Below, one piece after another: positions 45,901 to 54,999 of a stretch of DNA of 64,000 nucleotides. The position numbers and the translations under genes were made by a program. The stretch is from Arthrinium phaeospermum (taxonomy: Eukaryota; Ascomycota; Sordariomycetes; Amphisphaeriales; Apiosporaceae). Positions within the stretch are counted from its first letter, which is position 1. Every line of letters starts with the position of its first letter. The stretch spans positions 496,001-560,000 of the forward strand of contig QYRS01000006.1 in assembly GCA_006503535.1 (NCBI GenBank), in the 5' to 3' direction. The notes below the pieces were generated by a model, which had not been told where the DNA came from, made no database searches, and saw nothing but the letters and a program-made list of their open reading frames with translations.

Positions 45901-48086
45901 ATCCACACGCCCAGACATGGGGCCCACAGGACTCGTCTCGGCCAGGGACCACGCAAGGCCCTGGGCCTCAGCCGCAGAACCCACAGCAGATGCAGAACCA
46001 GCCGAGGACGCAGACCGGTCCTGCCCCAGAGCAGCAGAAGCCCGAACACCAGAAGAGCACGATGTCGAAGTTCTTTGGCGGTTCCAAGAAGCAGCAGGCG
46101 GCCCTTCAGCCTTCGAACTCCTCGGCACAGTCCAAGGAGAGCACCAAGGACAAGCTGAAAAGCGTGTTCAAACGGAACTCGAAGGCTCCGGAGCCGCACC
46201 AACAGCAGCAGCAGCAGCAGCAACCACAACAACAGCGTCCCCTAGGCCAACAGCAGCAAATGCCTATGCCTATGATGCAGGGCGGTCGTGGTGCACCGGG
46301 TCAGCCTATGCCGATGGGAATGCAACGTCCGCCCATGGGGCCCAACGGGATTCCTCAAGGTCCTTTCGGTGGACCTGGTCAAGCTCCTCCTGGCCCTATG
46401 CAAGCTGGCCAGGGTCGAGGTCAAATGCCGCCTCAGATGATGCAACCAATGCAGGCCGGACGCGGGCAGATGTTCCTTCCTGGCCAGATCCCTCCTCAAA
46501 TGCTCCAGCAGATGCAAATGCAGGCTGGTCGTGGACAACCGATGCCCCCTCACATGGCTGGAATGCTCGCGGGTCGGGGCCAACCACCACCGCAGCAGCA
46601 GCCGCAATCACCCCCTGGGGGCCGTGGTCAGGAACCTCAGTATGCCCAAGTTCCCATTCCTCAAGGGTACCAACCTGTGCATGGGTACGGTAACACCGGT
46701 GGGATGGCTTTCTCGCCATACATGTATGGGCAGCAATTCCAAGGCTACCCGGCGCCAATACAGCAGCAGCAGCCGCCGCAGCAGCAATTTGGTCCAGGTC
46801 CTTCCAACTCGCCGCCTACTTCTCAGTCACCTTTCGGTCCTGGTCAACCGCAGTTCCAAGGTGGTATTCCCATGGGTATGGCTCAAGGTCCTCCTCAGCA
46901 ACAGTTTGCCCAAGCTCAGGGATTCCCTCAGGGCCGGCCTCAGCCTAGTCCTCACCACTCTCACCATTCTCAGAGTCCTCCGCCGCAACAGTCAATGATG
47001 CAGACCCCGCCACCCCAAGGTCAACAACTCGGTGGTCCGATCCAGCCGTCTCCGGACAACCAACGCCGGGTCATTTCGCCTGAGAGTTCACAAGACATCG
47101 CCCAAGCAGACCCTTCGTCGCGCGTCAGCAGCATGTCGCCCCAGAACGACGGCGGTTTGGCCAAGCCCAATCTGCAGCATATTGCCACCACTCTGAATGC
47201 GCCTCAGCAGCAGCAGCAACAGCAGCAGCAGGCAAATCCTCATATTCAACATCCGGGCTCTCCTCAGAACTACCCCTTGCCCGATTCAGCTGCCACTTTC
47301 TCTCCCGTCAACCCTGCTGCCGGCCGTCTACCGAATCCGCCCGCTCCTGCAGCAGAGTCTATGCACGGTTCGGAACCTGCTACCGACAGGGGCAACATTA
47401 GTGACATCAGCCACACACCTTCACCTCGGAGTGGTGTGAATGGTCCTGGTGTCGCCATGACTCACAACATCCCGCTGGCCGACGAGCGTATGCAAGGTGC
47501 TTCGCTGAGCCCGGATCCGTCTCGAGTACCTCATCACCAGGTGTCTAACCAGACGCTGAATGTCAACGTCAACCAAGCCAATAGCCAGTCATCTGACACA
47601 GAGGACATATATGACGCTACGCCCCGCAAGCTTCGATCGCCCAATGAACCTGAGCGACAATCCGATAGCAACGGCAACAACAACAACCACATGGGCGCTG
47701 TTGGTGCTGCGGCTGTGGGAGGCGCGGGTCTCGGTATCGCTGCTGGCGTTGCATCACAGGAAGATATGGCGCACAAGGGCAGCTACTTCGTGCAGCCGCC
47801 AAACGGTGGTTCGCCGTCTCTTGCTACAGAGTCCTCGACCCCAGCAGCCCCTGGAGATTATCCTGCTACACCTTACGAGCAGCCGAGTGCGCAACAACAA
47901 CAGCAACAGCAACAGCCCTCGGCACCTGCGGAGCCTGAGGAGAAGATTCTTGTTGACCAACCGGTCGAGTTGGCTGCCGCTCCCGATGACCTGGATGACG
48001 GCATCCCCGTCATGAGCGCCACGTCGTATCCGGGACAGGAATGGAACCCGTACGGTTATGGCGAGTTTGGCGACTTTGAGGGTTAA
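42978..48086 (+). CDS. Very large Gln/Pro-rich disordered protein, 1702 aa or more
   Basis: A single open exon of 1702 codons, probably preceded by the exon at 41891..42797. Nearly the whole protein is low complexity, with Gln runs from CAG/CAA tracts (43070, 46200, 47205, 47890) and Pro-Gly-Gln-rich stretches. Two modules recur: FFGG(N/S)KKQ followed 40-50 residues later by a basic motif (RLSELKGIFKNN and KLKSVFKRNS). A short block near residues 1130-1200 repeats AGRGQ four times among Met/Pro/Gln residues. The C-terminus has DTEDIYDATPRKL and ends PYGYGEFGDFEG. Such proteins often form condensates or act as scaffolds; no enzyme domain is visible and I do not know the function. Confidence 0.85.
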   Translation: MAAPMAATFAADPQTPADPYIQQTPYQNQHHQQQQQQQQPRQPPPPPTRQTSFGLPSIPRTTSFGWGSKKSSTEDDARGPSPGARSDDKSLPLPPAEADTSGDEDASPLDSRGASPIHSFPQSAPGQQPYYGHISAQAPSPSSSQPLASMSHHIAGQIAPNSPIANGSGPGITHQAANGPDVYASDANRNSPRLPSSSQQPAMGRGSPSLSQPGQMPRQTTSPLMQGQPFMGSLRPNGVVTPGNPVSQLPPSPRWNLQESQLSEPLVSRKTHSPQPGYYAYDKETGVESQPSAAPPQQLQRTGRNSGLPPVAAQKYPSLFPAGSSNPSSQSQPSKGITQDQIQVTPVPRQDSINFSRPAANEFQPGDDNGLRRNPSLSKEMGGKFNGRGSTDGAAGSIRSDDISENSDVLGFEPREQARRVSLQVSHSPTAINGNQPQPQPMQHFRSVSEHVGGHDGGLQEEKKKKPFFGGNKKQPSFSVANSDPSTTKNDLQLHGKEHGRGSARKRLSELKGIFKNNGHDEEPLAKPSAPHAQAEAQTGRSSMSDNPRPQQGPPIPMWQQQPVRSGQPGPGPGPSPLAPGGRPSMSLQGPARSQPTGMQFDDMQLPNNEDEELKKPAGGFLGGLFNNRPGSRSQGQPSPPPGQQQVRPGQSSQPGQGPPFDTRMTGVGQPAAPQQPVSPPLGRNSQGFVHMPVQANQRPKIVTIASGGGSPNRTRASTLPTQGGMNAQQPQQQAVAPSRQRAISPQQQTSRDDRPSLPSQQNSFANERPDEREMQRPMEGNEETPHAPSLTDSPPLSRKSSQERISIGGASMVPRNSPARKPVGSGPARQDPGSSAPPANPTTVVAAHNTVPAAPTSKLHHVKSDSSVTVDPVDDHPALNDQPSLTHMGDKGGFGHGRQVSIPTPSILSAQSPISQEANRSSGHSQHQQLSPKPSTGFNVQPPNTATPATRQQPTGTQPGNAPGNSPGLAPPQNPHAQTWGPQDSSRPGTTQGPGPQPQNPQQMQNQPRTQTGPAPEQQKPEHQKSTMSKFFGGSKKQQAALQPSNSSAQSKESTKDKLKSVFKRNSKAPEPHQQQQQQQQPQQQRPLGQQQQMPMPMMQGGRGAPGQPMPMGMQRPPMGPNGIPQGPFGGPGQAPPGPMQAGQGRGQMPPQMMQPMQAGRGQMFLPGQIPPQMLQQMQMQAGRGQPMPPHMAGMLAGRGQPPPQQQPQSPPGGRGQEPQYAQVPIPQGYQPVHGYGNTGGMAFSPYMYGQQFQGYPAPIQQQQPPQQQFGPGPSNSPPTSQSPFGPGQPQFQGGIPMGMAQGPPQQQFAQAQGFPQGRPQPSPHHSHHSQSPPPQQSMMQTPPPQGQQLGGPIQPSPDNQRRVISPESSQDIAQADPSSRVSSMSPQNDGGLAKPNLQHIATTLNAPQQQQQQQQQANPHIQHPGSPQNYPLPDSAATFSPVNPAAGRLPNPPAPAAESMHGSEPATDRGNISDISHTPSPRSGVNGPGVAMTHNIPLADERMQGASLSPDPSRVPHHQVSNQTLNVNVNQANSQSSDTEDIYDATPRKLRSPNEPERQSDSNGNNNNHMGAVGAAAVGGAGLGIAAGVASQEDMAHKGSYFVQPPNGGSPSLATESSTPAAPGDYPATPYEQPSAQQQQQQQQPSAPAEPEEKILVDQPVELAAAPDDLDDGIPVMSATSYPGQEWNPYGYGEFGDFEG

Positions 48087-48966
48087 TTGATCGGTTTCAC
48101 TTTCTTGTCGATTCGATACGATCCCTAATTGATGTTCCAATACCAGCGAAGTGCTTATCATGACCTACGCATCATGATGACGCTGTTGCTACCTATTATC
48201 ACGATTTCTGGATATACCTGTTCGCATGTTTTTTAGACACTTGGTGTCTGTTTTATTCTGTTATTTATTCGCGAAATACCAAAAGCCACATACCCCATCA
48301 TATCATTTCTCTAGCATTTTCAAGTCATTTAGCTTTCTTTTCCTACACTACATATTGGTATTTTATTCGGAGCTCTTGGGGCAGCGAATGCCATCTATCT
48401 AGCCTGCGAATCAGCGTCGGAGGCGGAAGGAGCGATAGGGAGGAAACAATAATCTGTAGACCAGCGGGTATACCTGTATACCGATCATTTAATTTGACGA
48501 TTTGACAGACAGCAAGTCCTGGCTCCTGTGACCGGCGGAGCAACCACCCTCACCGTGTGAACCGAATAAAGAGACAGGCAGGCAGAGGTGAGGTTTCAAG
48601 ACCTTTGTCCGTATGACACACCTGCGCAACGGTATAATTGCATGACTTTTTCAGATCCCTCAAGGTTTCCTTTATCTTTCCACTACAATACCCCATGACC
48701 CGACAAAGATCAACATCTCAACAACCGCATTGTGTTCCCCTACAATACCTTGCATATAACACGGCCTGTGTCAGATCAGACACGTTGTTTGACATCTAGC
48801 CTGTTTTTGAGAAACTTCGTCAGGTATTCACGATCGACAGACGACCCTTAGACAGACGAACACACATTCTCAGGTGAATTGCCTGATTGAAGAAATTCTC
48901 ATTGTCCGAACTGGGTCACAGCAAGCACCGACCAGCACTCCAGGCCATACATCACCATCATCCAGC
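48087..48966. other. Intergenic
   Basis: 3' region of the large gene and 5' leader of the next. No gene supported. Confidence 0.6.
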
Positions 48967-50088
48967 ATGTGGTCCTCGAGCCCCTTCAACAGCCAGCGGT
49001 CCGTCTTCTCCACCGCACCACCGCGCCACCACAAGCAATCCTTCGGCCCAGCCCCGCTGCCCTCCTTCTACGGCGCGGCCGAGGGCCGCCGCAACGACCA
49101 GGTCGTCGCCCAGTACGCCTCGGCCCGCCTCGTCAACTCGGTCTTCGCCCGCGCCCGGACCCAGCACCTGCCCGCTCCACCCATCCGCCACCCGGGCGAG
49201 GCGCGCAGTCCCTACCACGCCGCCGACCGCGTCGTCGCGGGCAGCGGCGCCGACGATACGGGGACGCCGCGCATGATGCCGCGGGCCCAGATCCAGACGG
49301 CGCTGACGCCGCCTCACTATACGCCGCCGACGGCGTTGGCGGCTAGGGCGGTGGGGATGGATGATGCGCGCGTGCAGGGGCTGCAGGTGCGGAACAGGCT
49401 GCGGGACGACGAGAGGCGCCGGAGGAAAATTCGGAAGCAAAGGGAGGTGATGGCGGAGTACACGCGGCAGGTGCGGGAGGTAGAGGAAAAGCGGGAGGCT
49501 TTAGAAAGAGAGAAGCGGAGAAGGCCCGCGGCTTTGGGACCGGGTCGGCATCCGAAACAGGCGGCGCGGCTGTACTCTGTGCTTAAGAGGCGGGTTCAGC
49601 ATCACGACGACGAAGGCATGTACTGGGGCGCTTCCCTTGCTCCGACATCATCGACATCCGCCCAGAAGAAGAAAAAGAACCTCAAGGTGACCTTCTGCCC
49701 CGACGAGACCCTGGCCAAGGACGAGGAGGGCGCGTGGGTGCCCCATCGCCACACCGACCGGGCCGAGTACGAGGAGCGCTGGTTCCCGGGGCCGGGACCG
49801 GACGACTACCGGCGACACAAGGAGCGGCGGTACGAGCGGGCGAAGGCGCTGTTTCAGGAGAGGGTGCGGCGGGTGCGGCGGAACGGGGGGTACGAGAACG
49901 ACTACGGGCTGCAGCAGGAGCGGATTCGCAGCGAGATTATGATTGGGCACGAGGACGAAGACGACAGCGAGCGGGAGAGTGATCAGGGAGGAGAAGAGGA
50001 AGGAGAAGAATACGGTGGGGACCGTAGGAGGGAGGAGGAGGTCGTGTTGTTGGGGATGCATGGGGTGGATTCCGAGGGGGCTCGCTGA
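48967..50088 (+). CDS. Charged, partly coiled-coil protein of unknown function, 373 aa
   Basis: A single exon starting at ATG 48967, the first ATG in the open frame. The N-terminal 130 residues are Ser/Pro/His-rich and disordered. A strongly charged helix follows (about residues 145-195, DDERRRRKIRKQREVM to EALEREKRRR), which could form a coiled coil. A compact conserved-looking segment then reads KKNLKVTFCPDETLAKD and EERWFPGPGPDDYRRHKE. The C-terminus is Glu/Asp-rich. The basic helix suggests nucleic-acid or chromatin contact, but I do not recognise the family. Codon use and length support a real gene. Confidence 0.72.
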   Translation: MWSSSPFNSQRSVFSTAPPRHHKQSFGPAPLPSFYGAAEGRRNDQVVAQYASARLVNSVFARARTQHLPAPPIRHPGEARSPYHAADRVVAGSGADDTGTPRMMPRAQIQTALTPPHYTPPTALAARAVGMDDARVQGLQVRNRLRDDERRRRKIRKQREVMAEYTRQVREVEEKREALEREKRRRPAALGPGRHPKQAARLYSVLKRRVQHHDDEGMYWGASLAPTSSTSAQKKKKNLKVTFCPDETLAKDEEGAWVPHRHTDRAEYEERWFPGPGPDDYRRHKERRYERAKALFQERVRRVRRNGGYENDYGLQQERIRSEIMIGHEDEDDSERESDQGGEEEGEEYGGDRRREEEVVLLGMHGVDSEGAR

Positions 50089-50648
50089 GCTGGGCGACGA
50101 CTACTTTGAGCGGATGGCAGGTGTCTTCGACAGGCCTTTTTGGATGTATGGGTGACGAAAAGTTTCGCCACTTGGGGTGTTTCGCTGGAACTCGCCAACC
50201 TCGCCTTGAGCCCATAACCGGTTTTGGGCGAAGAATGGTGTGGTATGGACAACTATGACTTGGAATGTTTTAGCACGACACGAGCGATTGGGATTTGACC
50301 ATATACCCCTACTGTTTTGCCATCGAAAATAATAAAGCATATGCATTTGTTTTGTACCATTCGTTCGTTCACTCATTCTGCCCTTTCGAGGCCTTTCTGT
50401 ATCTTCCATAGCTACTTGGGAACTGAGTTGGATGCTCAGCAGCCGCAAATGTTTGGTTGGATAGCCCCAACTGTTTTTTCTCTCATCTAGAACCGTTCCA
50501 TTGCTGACTTCATCATGCCTGATCCTCATTAATACCTTATGAAGCCTCTCGTTGATTCATTCATTGCCATGTAAATTCCGCCAATCGTACAATCCACTCG
50601 CCTCTTAAGCAGCAACCTCCACTCTCACGGATTGCAGTCAGTTTCAAA
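50089..50648. other. Convergent 3' region
   Basis: Spacer between two convergent genes. No gene supported. Confidence 0.6.
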
Positions 50649-50837
50649 TCAATGATCCCGAATGTAAGGAGCCTTGGCCAGAGCCTCCGCCTGTACCCGC
50701 CAGATATCCGCCCCCTGTCGAACGAGCTCCGACCCCATCTCCGCGAGCATGTCCTCGACGCTCGGCTCCCCCATTCGTAGCGCCGCGGCGACCTGGGCCT
50801 CGGACGCCTCGTCGCAGCCGCCGAACGTGGCGGCCTC
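50649..50837 (-). other. In-frame coding extension beyond the TAG of the methyltransferase gene
   Basis: After the TAG at 50838..50840, the same frame runs 62 more codons to TGA at 50649..50651. It has normal protein character: EAATFGGCDEASEAQVAAAL, then EDMLAEMGSELVRQGADIW. This looks like the true C-terminus, separated by a nonsense codon. Confidence 0.7.
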
Positions 50838-51943
50838 CTAGACCGCCTTCCACTTGGCGACGGCGGCGGCGGCCTCGGGGTGCGCGCTGTCGACGCCCTG
50901 GGCGACCAGGTAGAACGAGGAGCGCGTCGTGTGGCTGACGCGCGGCTTGTGCAGGCGCACCTGGCGGGAGATGCGCGCGAGGCGGCGCACCGTGCACAGC
51001 GTGGTCCACGTCTCGGCCTTGTGCAGCAGCACGACCAGGGTGCCGCCCGGCCGCAGGTGCTCGAGGCCCAGGGCCAGCTGCACGTACTTGAGGCGGTACA
51101 GCTCGTAGAGGTCGCGGTAGTTCTTGTGGTCGGGGCTGGCGTCGCGGCCGGCGCTGCGGTCCTGGGTGCGCAGGATGTGGCCGTCGCAGAGGACGAGGTC
51201 GAAGGCGTCGGTCTCGGCGAGCTGGCGCGGCAGGAACTTGGCGGCGTCGGGGTGGTCGGCGGGGATGGCGTCGTCGGCGACGCCCATGTCGGCGGCCAGC
51301 ATGGTGACGTCGAGGAACGTCATGCAGCGGCGGCGGAAGGGGCTCAGGAGGTTGCTGTAGCCGCCCTCGGCCGGGTCGAGGCTGAAGCCGACGGCGCGGC
51401 AGCCCGGGTTGAGGCGCATGGCCGTGTTGAGGAAGCCGCCGGGCGCGGCGCACAGGTCGAGCACGCCGCAGGGGCGCGGCGGCATGGCAAAGGCGCCCGT
51501 GACGCGGTGCAGCTCCTCGGCGATGCGGCCCATCAGCTTGTAGTTGAACTCGGACACGCCCTTGTCGAGGTTGTCGGCGCGCTTGCGCTGCTCCTGGAAG
51601 GCCTTGTCGCCGTCGGAGCTCTCCCATCCCTAAGAAGATTCAGTGGCTTCGGGTCAGCAAGTTGTACGGATCTAGTGGCAGTGCCTCTCCAAGGAAGATG
51701 TAAAGCAACAATTCATTTATGATGGTTACTTACCTTGCGTCGTAGATCGGAGAGTGTTCGGAACTCCTCAGCCTCGGCCAGGACGTACTTGACCACTTCC
51801 TTGGTCTTCTCGTCGGTCTCCCGCTGGGCGAGGTGCGAGGCTTGGTATGCCGGGGCGCAGAGGCCGACGCGAACGAGGGTCTCATCACGGATGGAGCCGC
51901 CGCCACCGCCTTGAGACGAGGAGTCGATGGAGATGTCCTTCAT
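50838..51943 (-). CDS. FtsJ-type (RrmJ-like) RNA methyltransferase, ended by an in-frame TAG
   Basis: Two exons on the reverse strand, 51734..51943 and 50838..51629, give 333 aa as read; the intron is phase 0 (GTAAGT...TAG). The Rossmann SAM-binding motif is GVLDLCAAPGGFLNTAM near residues 125-141. Further FtsJ-like positions are the Asp in FDLVLCDGH and the Lys in VVLLHKAETW, consistent with a 2'-O-methyltransferase. N-terminally there is an 80-residue helical extension. The frame stops at TAG after AKWKAV, but the next 62 codons read as sensible protein, so a Trp (TGG) to stop change is the simplest explanation. Whether the shortened product is active is unknown, as the SAM core itself is intact. 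Confidence 0.82.
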
Positions 51944-53601
51944 GATTGCTGGTATCTTGTCTGTTGATTGACGAAGGGAAGGTGTTGGTTGCTTTGGTTG
52001 GAAGGAAAGAACGCTGGACAGCTTCGATCAATATTGTGGGTGAGATATAAGGTACAGTGTACTTCCTGGACCTTGACGCGTCTGCTGCCTGCTGTGTTTT
52101 GATTTCCACCCAAGGTAATTGTGAGGTGGGCGTGATTGAAGGAAGGCGCGATCAGTAAATGTAAACACTACGGCAACAGCTGGTTGTAGGAACAGATCAC
52201 TCCACCAACACCCTTACCCAAGCAACTGCATTCTAAATCCCAGTACTGAGGGCGGTTGATGTGCCATAGGTACATATTGATTATCCTGAGGCAGCTTCTC
52301 GATTCGCCATCTTCTTATCTAATGGCCATCCCATTCGGTTCCAGAATTGCTACCTGAAATACTGCACGTGGCTATCATCAAAGCTGACAAGGAAACCAAC
52401 CTTCCCGTAATACCACAACTTCTCATCCTCTAAACCGATCGTGTTTTCGGAGTGATCAAGTGGTGGCGACGTATTGTGCCGTACGCTTTAAACATCACCA
52501 TTGATATTTGGGTCGGGCATCGTGTTCCGTGATGACTTCCCATCGAGAAAGTGCGCAAGCGTCAGTTTTGTACTCTCAACAGGTCAACCTAGTTGCTGCC
52601 TCTGGCGGTCTCAGGATATTTGGAGTAGATATACATATACTGTTACTGTTGGCCAAATTGACCTGAGCTGTGAACACAATCTAGCGAGGGAGGAAATAGG
52701 GGGCGGACTCCGAAGGCGTATGGAACACTCCGCTGGTAAACAACAACGCGAAACTTCCCAATCACCTCCCATGGTGACCAAGACTTCCTCTCTGAGTTCT
52801 CCAGCAGCATTAATGAACATTTCACGCCCACTGGGGCCATCTTCGCTATCCCAGATGTTGGGTCTACTCTTTGGAGCTGCCACTAAACTGCAAAGGTTTC
52901 TCAAACAGGCAAACAGGTATCCTTTGGTGAAAGGAAGCCCACCGGTGATGAATGATATTCAACAAACCCTCCGTGTCAAACTCCCAAGTCTAAAAAACAG
53001 GGATATGGAGATATCAAATGGAAGTGTAGAAAGTGCCAATCAAGTCCGAAAGGCAGCATGATGTAGTTAAAGCATCTTCGATCGGTGCCTCACTGTACCT
53101 GCCCCAACTTCATGTATACATATCGCATTCTGACAGCCACTGAGGCATCCATTGAATTAACCAGTCTACCCTGGATCTGTCAGACTTAATTGGTTTCAAA
53201 TACTTGCTGTAAGCTCAATACCGAAATACCATCTTCGTACCGTCAGCGATTGGAAAGTACCGAATGAAACCAGTCGCATTCATTCGTTCAAATCTACCCT
53301 CTTTAATCAAAATAATCTTCTTGCAGCCACGACTAAAGAGCATCATGAAGTTTGATATGACTTGTTCCCATGCCGAATACGGTACGGCATAATATCCAAC
53401 TGCATACACAAATATTGGTAACCTGTTTGAAGGGGAGTGGCGGCCGATGATGTGCCGTATTGTCTCACAAAGCAGCCGCCTGCGACAGAACCCCGCCCCC
53501 GCCACATGCGCATTTACAGCTCCCTAATCCTGCCTGCTCCCCGCATTCTGACATGATAAGCCGTCTGTCTACTCCTAGATTTGCAATATCTCAAAGTCGA
53601 A
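51944..53601. other. Divergent intergenic region, methyltransferase to guanine deaminase
   Basis: About 1.65 kb. Only one weak candidate frame (52720..53061) is noted separately; otherwise nothing supported. Confidence 0.5.
52720..53061 (+). CDS. Doubtful small ORF, 113 aa
   Basis: Begins at ATG 52720 in a longer open frame. It contains SSLSQMLGLLFGAATKLQRF, which could be an amphipathic helix. There is no known domain, no splice support and no strong start context. It may be chance. Confidence 0.2.
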   Translation: MEHSAGKQQRETSQSPPMVTKTSSLSSPAALMNISRPLGPSSLSQMLGLLFGAATKLQRFLKQANRYPLVKGSPPVMNDIQQTLRVKLPSLKNRDMEISNGSVESANQVRKAA

Positions 53602-54999
53602 ATGAGGGCATTCCACGGCACCGTAATCCACTCCCCCAAGCTCGGCGAAATCGAGATCCTCGAGGACACCCTGCTGCTTGTCGCGGACAATGGCCGGATC
53701 GAAGCCGTCGAGCCCCGCGTAGATCGCGAGAAGGTTCCCGAGCTTCTCCAAGCGCGCGGGATGACCCGCGACCCGCACGACGACGACGAGAAGAGCAGCG
53801 ACGCCGTCGACGTCCAGTACCTCGCGCACACGCAGTTCCTCGCCCCCGGCTTCGTCGACACCCACAACCACGCGCCGCAGTGGGGGATGCGGGGGCTGGG
53901 CCAGGGCCTGCACATCCTCGACTGGCTGGACCGCATCACGTTCCCGCACGAGGTGCGGTTCGCGGACCCGGCGCACGCCCGGCGCGTCTACGCCCGCTGC
54001 GTCGCGGCCTTTCTGCAGCAGGGCGTCACCACGGCGTCGTACTACGGCTCGCGCCACGCCGAGGCCACCGACGTCCTCGCCGGCGTCTGCCTCGAGCGGG
54101 GCCAGCGCGCCCTCGTCGGCAAGTGCAACATGGACCGTAACGCGCCGGACACGTACCGCGACGCCGACGCCGCCGAGTCCCTGCGCGACACCGAGGCCTG
54201 CCTCGCGCATATCCGGTCCCTCGACCCGGACGGCCGCTTGCTGCAGTACGTCCTCACGCCGCGCTTCGCCATCACCTGCACTCCGGAACTACTCAAGGGG
54301 CTCGGCGACATCGCGGCCCGGAGCCGATCCGAGGCCCAGCCCCAGGGGCTCGCGATCCAGACCCACTTCAACGAGGCCGAGCAGGAGATGGCGTCGACGC
54401 GCGGGCTGTTCCCCGAGTTCCGCGACGAGGTCGAGCTGTACGCGCACTTCGGCCTGCTGACGCCGCGCACCATCCTGGCGCACTGCTGCTACGCGACCGA
54501 CGGCGAGCTGGACCGGCTGACAGAACTCGGCTGCGGCGTCGCGCACTGCCCCGTCTCCAACATGACGGTCGGCGGGGGGTTCATGGCGGCGCCCGTCCGC
54601 GCCTTCCTGGACCGCGGCATCCCCGTCGGCCTCGGCACCGACAGCGGCGGCGGCTTCTCGTCCAGCATGCTCGACGCCATGCGCCAGGCCCTCGTCGCCT
54701 CCAACGCCCGCGAGGTGCAGAGCCGGGGCAAATTGAAGGGGTTGACCATCCCCGAGGTGTTCCACTTGGCCACCATGGGCGGGGCTAGGGTCTGCGGGCT
54801 GCAGGACAAGGTCGGCACCCTCGAGGTCGGCAAGGACTTTGACGCCATCCTCGTCAATGCGGATCCGGCGCGGCCGGGCGTCATGACCATGGTCGAGGAG
54901 GAGGATTCTCCGGGCACGGTGTTTGAGAAGTTTGTCATGACGGGCGATGACCGGAGTATTGAGCAGGTGTTTGTCCGTGGGCGACTGGTCAAACAATAG
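53602..54999 (+). CDS. Guanine deaminase
   Basis: A single exon of 465 aa; ATG 53602 is the first true ATG in the frame. The enzyme hydrolyses guanine to xanthine and ammonia in purine salvage and degradation. It belongs to the amidohydrolase superfamily with a TIM barrel and one zinc. The metal ligands are visible: His88 and His90 in PGFVDTHNHAPQW, the His in AIQTHFNE, the His in ILAHCCY and the Asp in GLGTDSGGG. The N- and C-terminal beta-sandwich segments (EILEDTLLLVADNGRIE and GKDFDAILVNAD) complete the fold. Length matches fungal and animal homologues. Confidence 0.93.
   Translation: MRAFHGTVIHSPKLGEIEILEDTLLLVADNGRIEAVEPRVDREKVPELLQARGMTRDPHDDDEKSSDAVDVQYLAHTQFLAPGFVDTHNHAPQWGMRGLGQGLHILDWLDRITFPHEVRFADPAHARRVYARCVAAFLQQGVTTASYYGSRHAEATDVLAGVCLERGQRALVGKCNMDRNAPDTYRDADAAESLRDTEACLAHIRSLDPDGRLLQYVLTPRFAITCTPELLKGLGDIAARSRSEAQPQGLAIQTHFNEAEQEMASTRGLFPEFRDEVELYAHFGLLTPRTILAHCCYATDGELDRLTELGCGVAHCPVSNMTVGGGFMAAPVRAFLDRGIPVGLGTDSGGGFSSSMLDAMRQALVASNAREVQSRGKLKGLTIPEVFHLATMGGARVCGLQDKVGTLEVGKDFDAILVNADPARPGVMTMVEEEDSPGTVFEKFVMTGDDRSIEQVFVRGRLVKQ

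Noticed and set aside
46200..46235. CAG repeats as a possible regulatory or unstable element
   Set aside because: They are ordinary Gln-coding tracts in the large disordered protein.
50644..51627. 327-codon reverse frame over the methyltransferase
   Set aside because: Arg/Pro/Gly-rich shadow; the SAM motif is in another frame.
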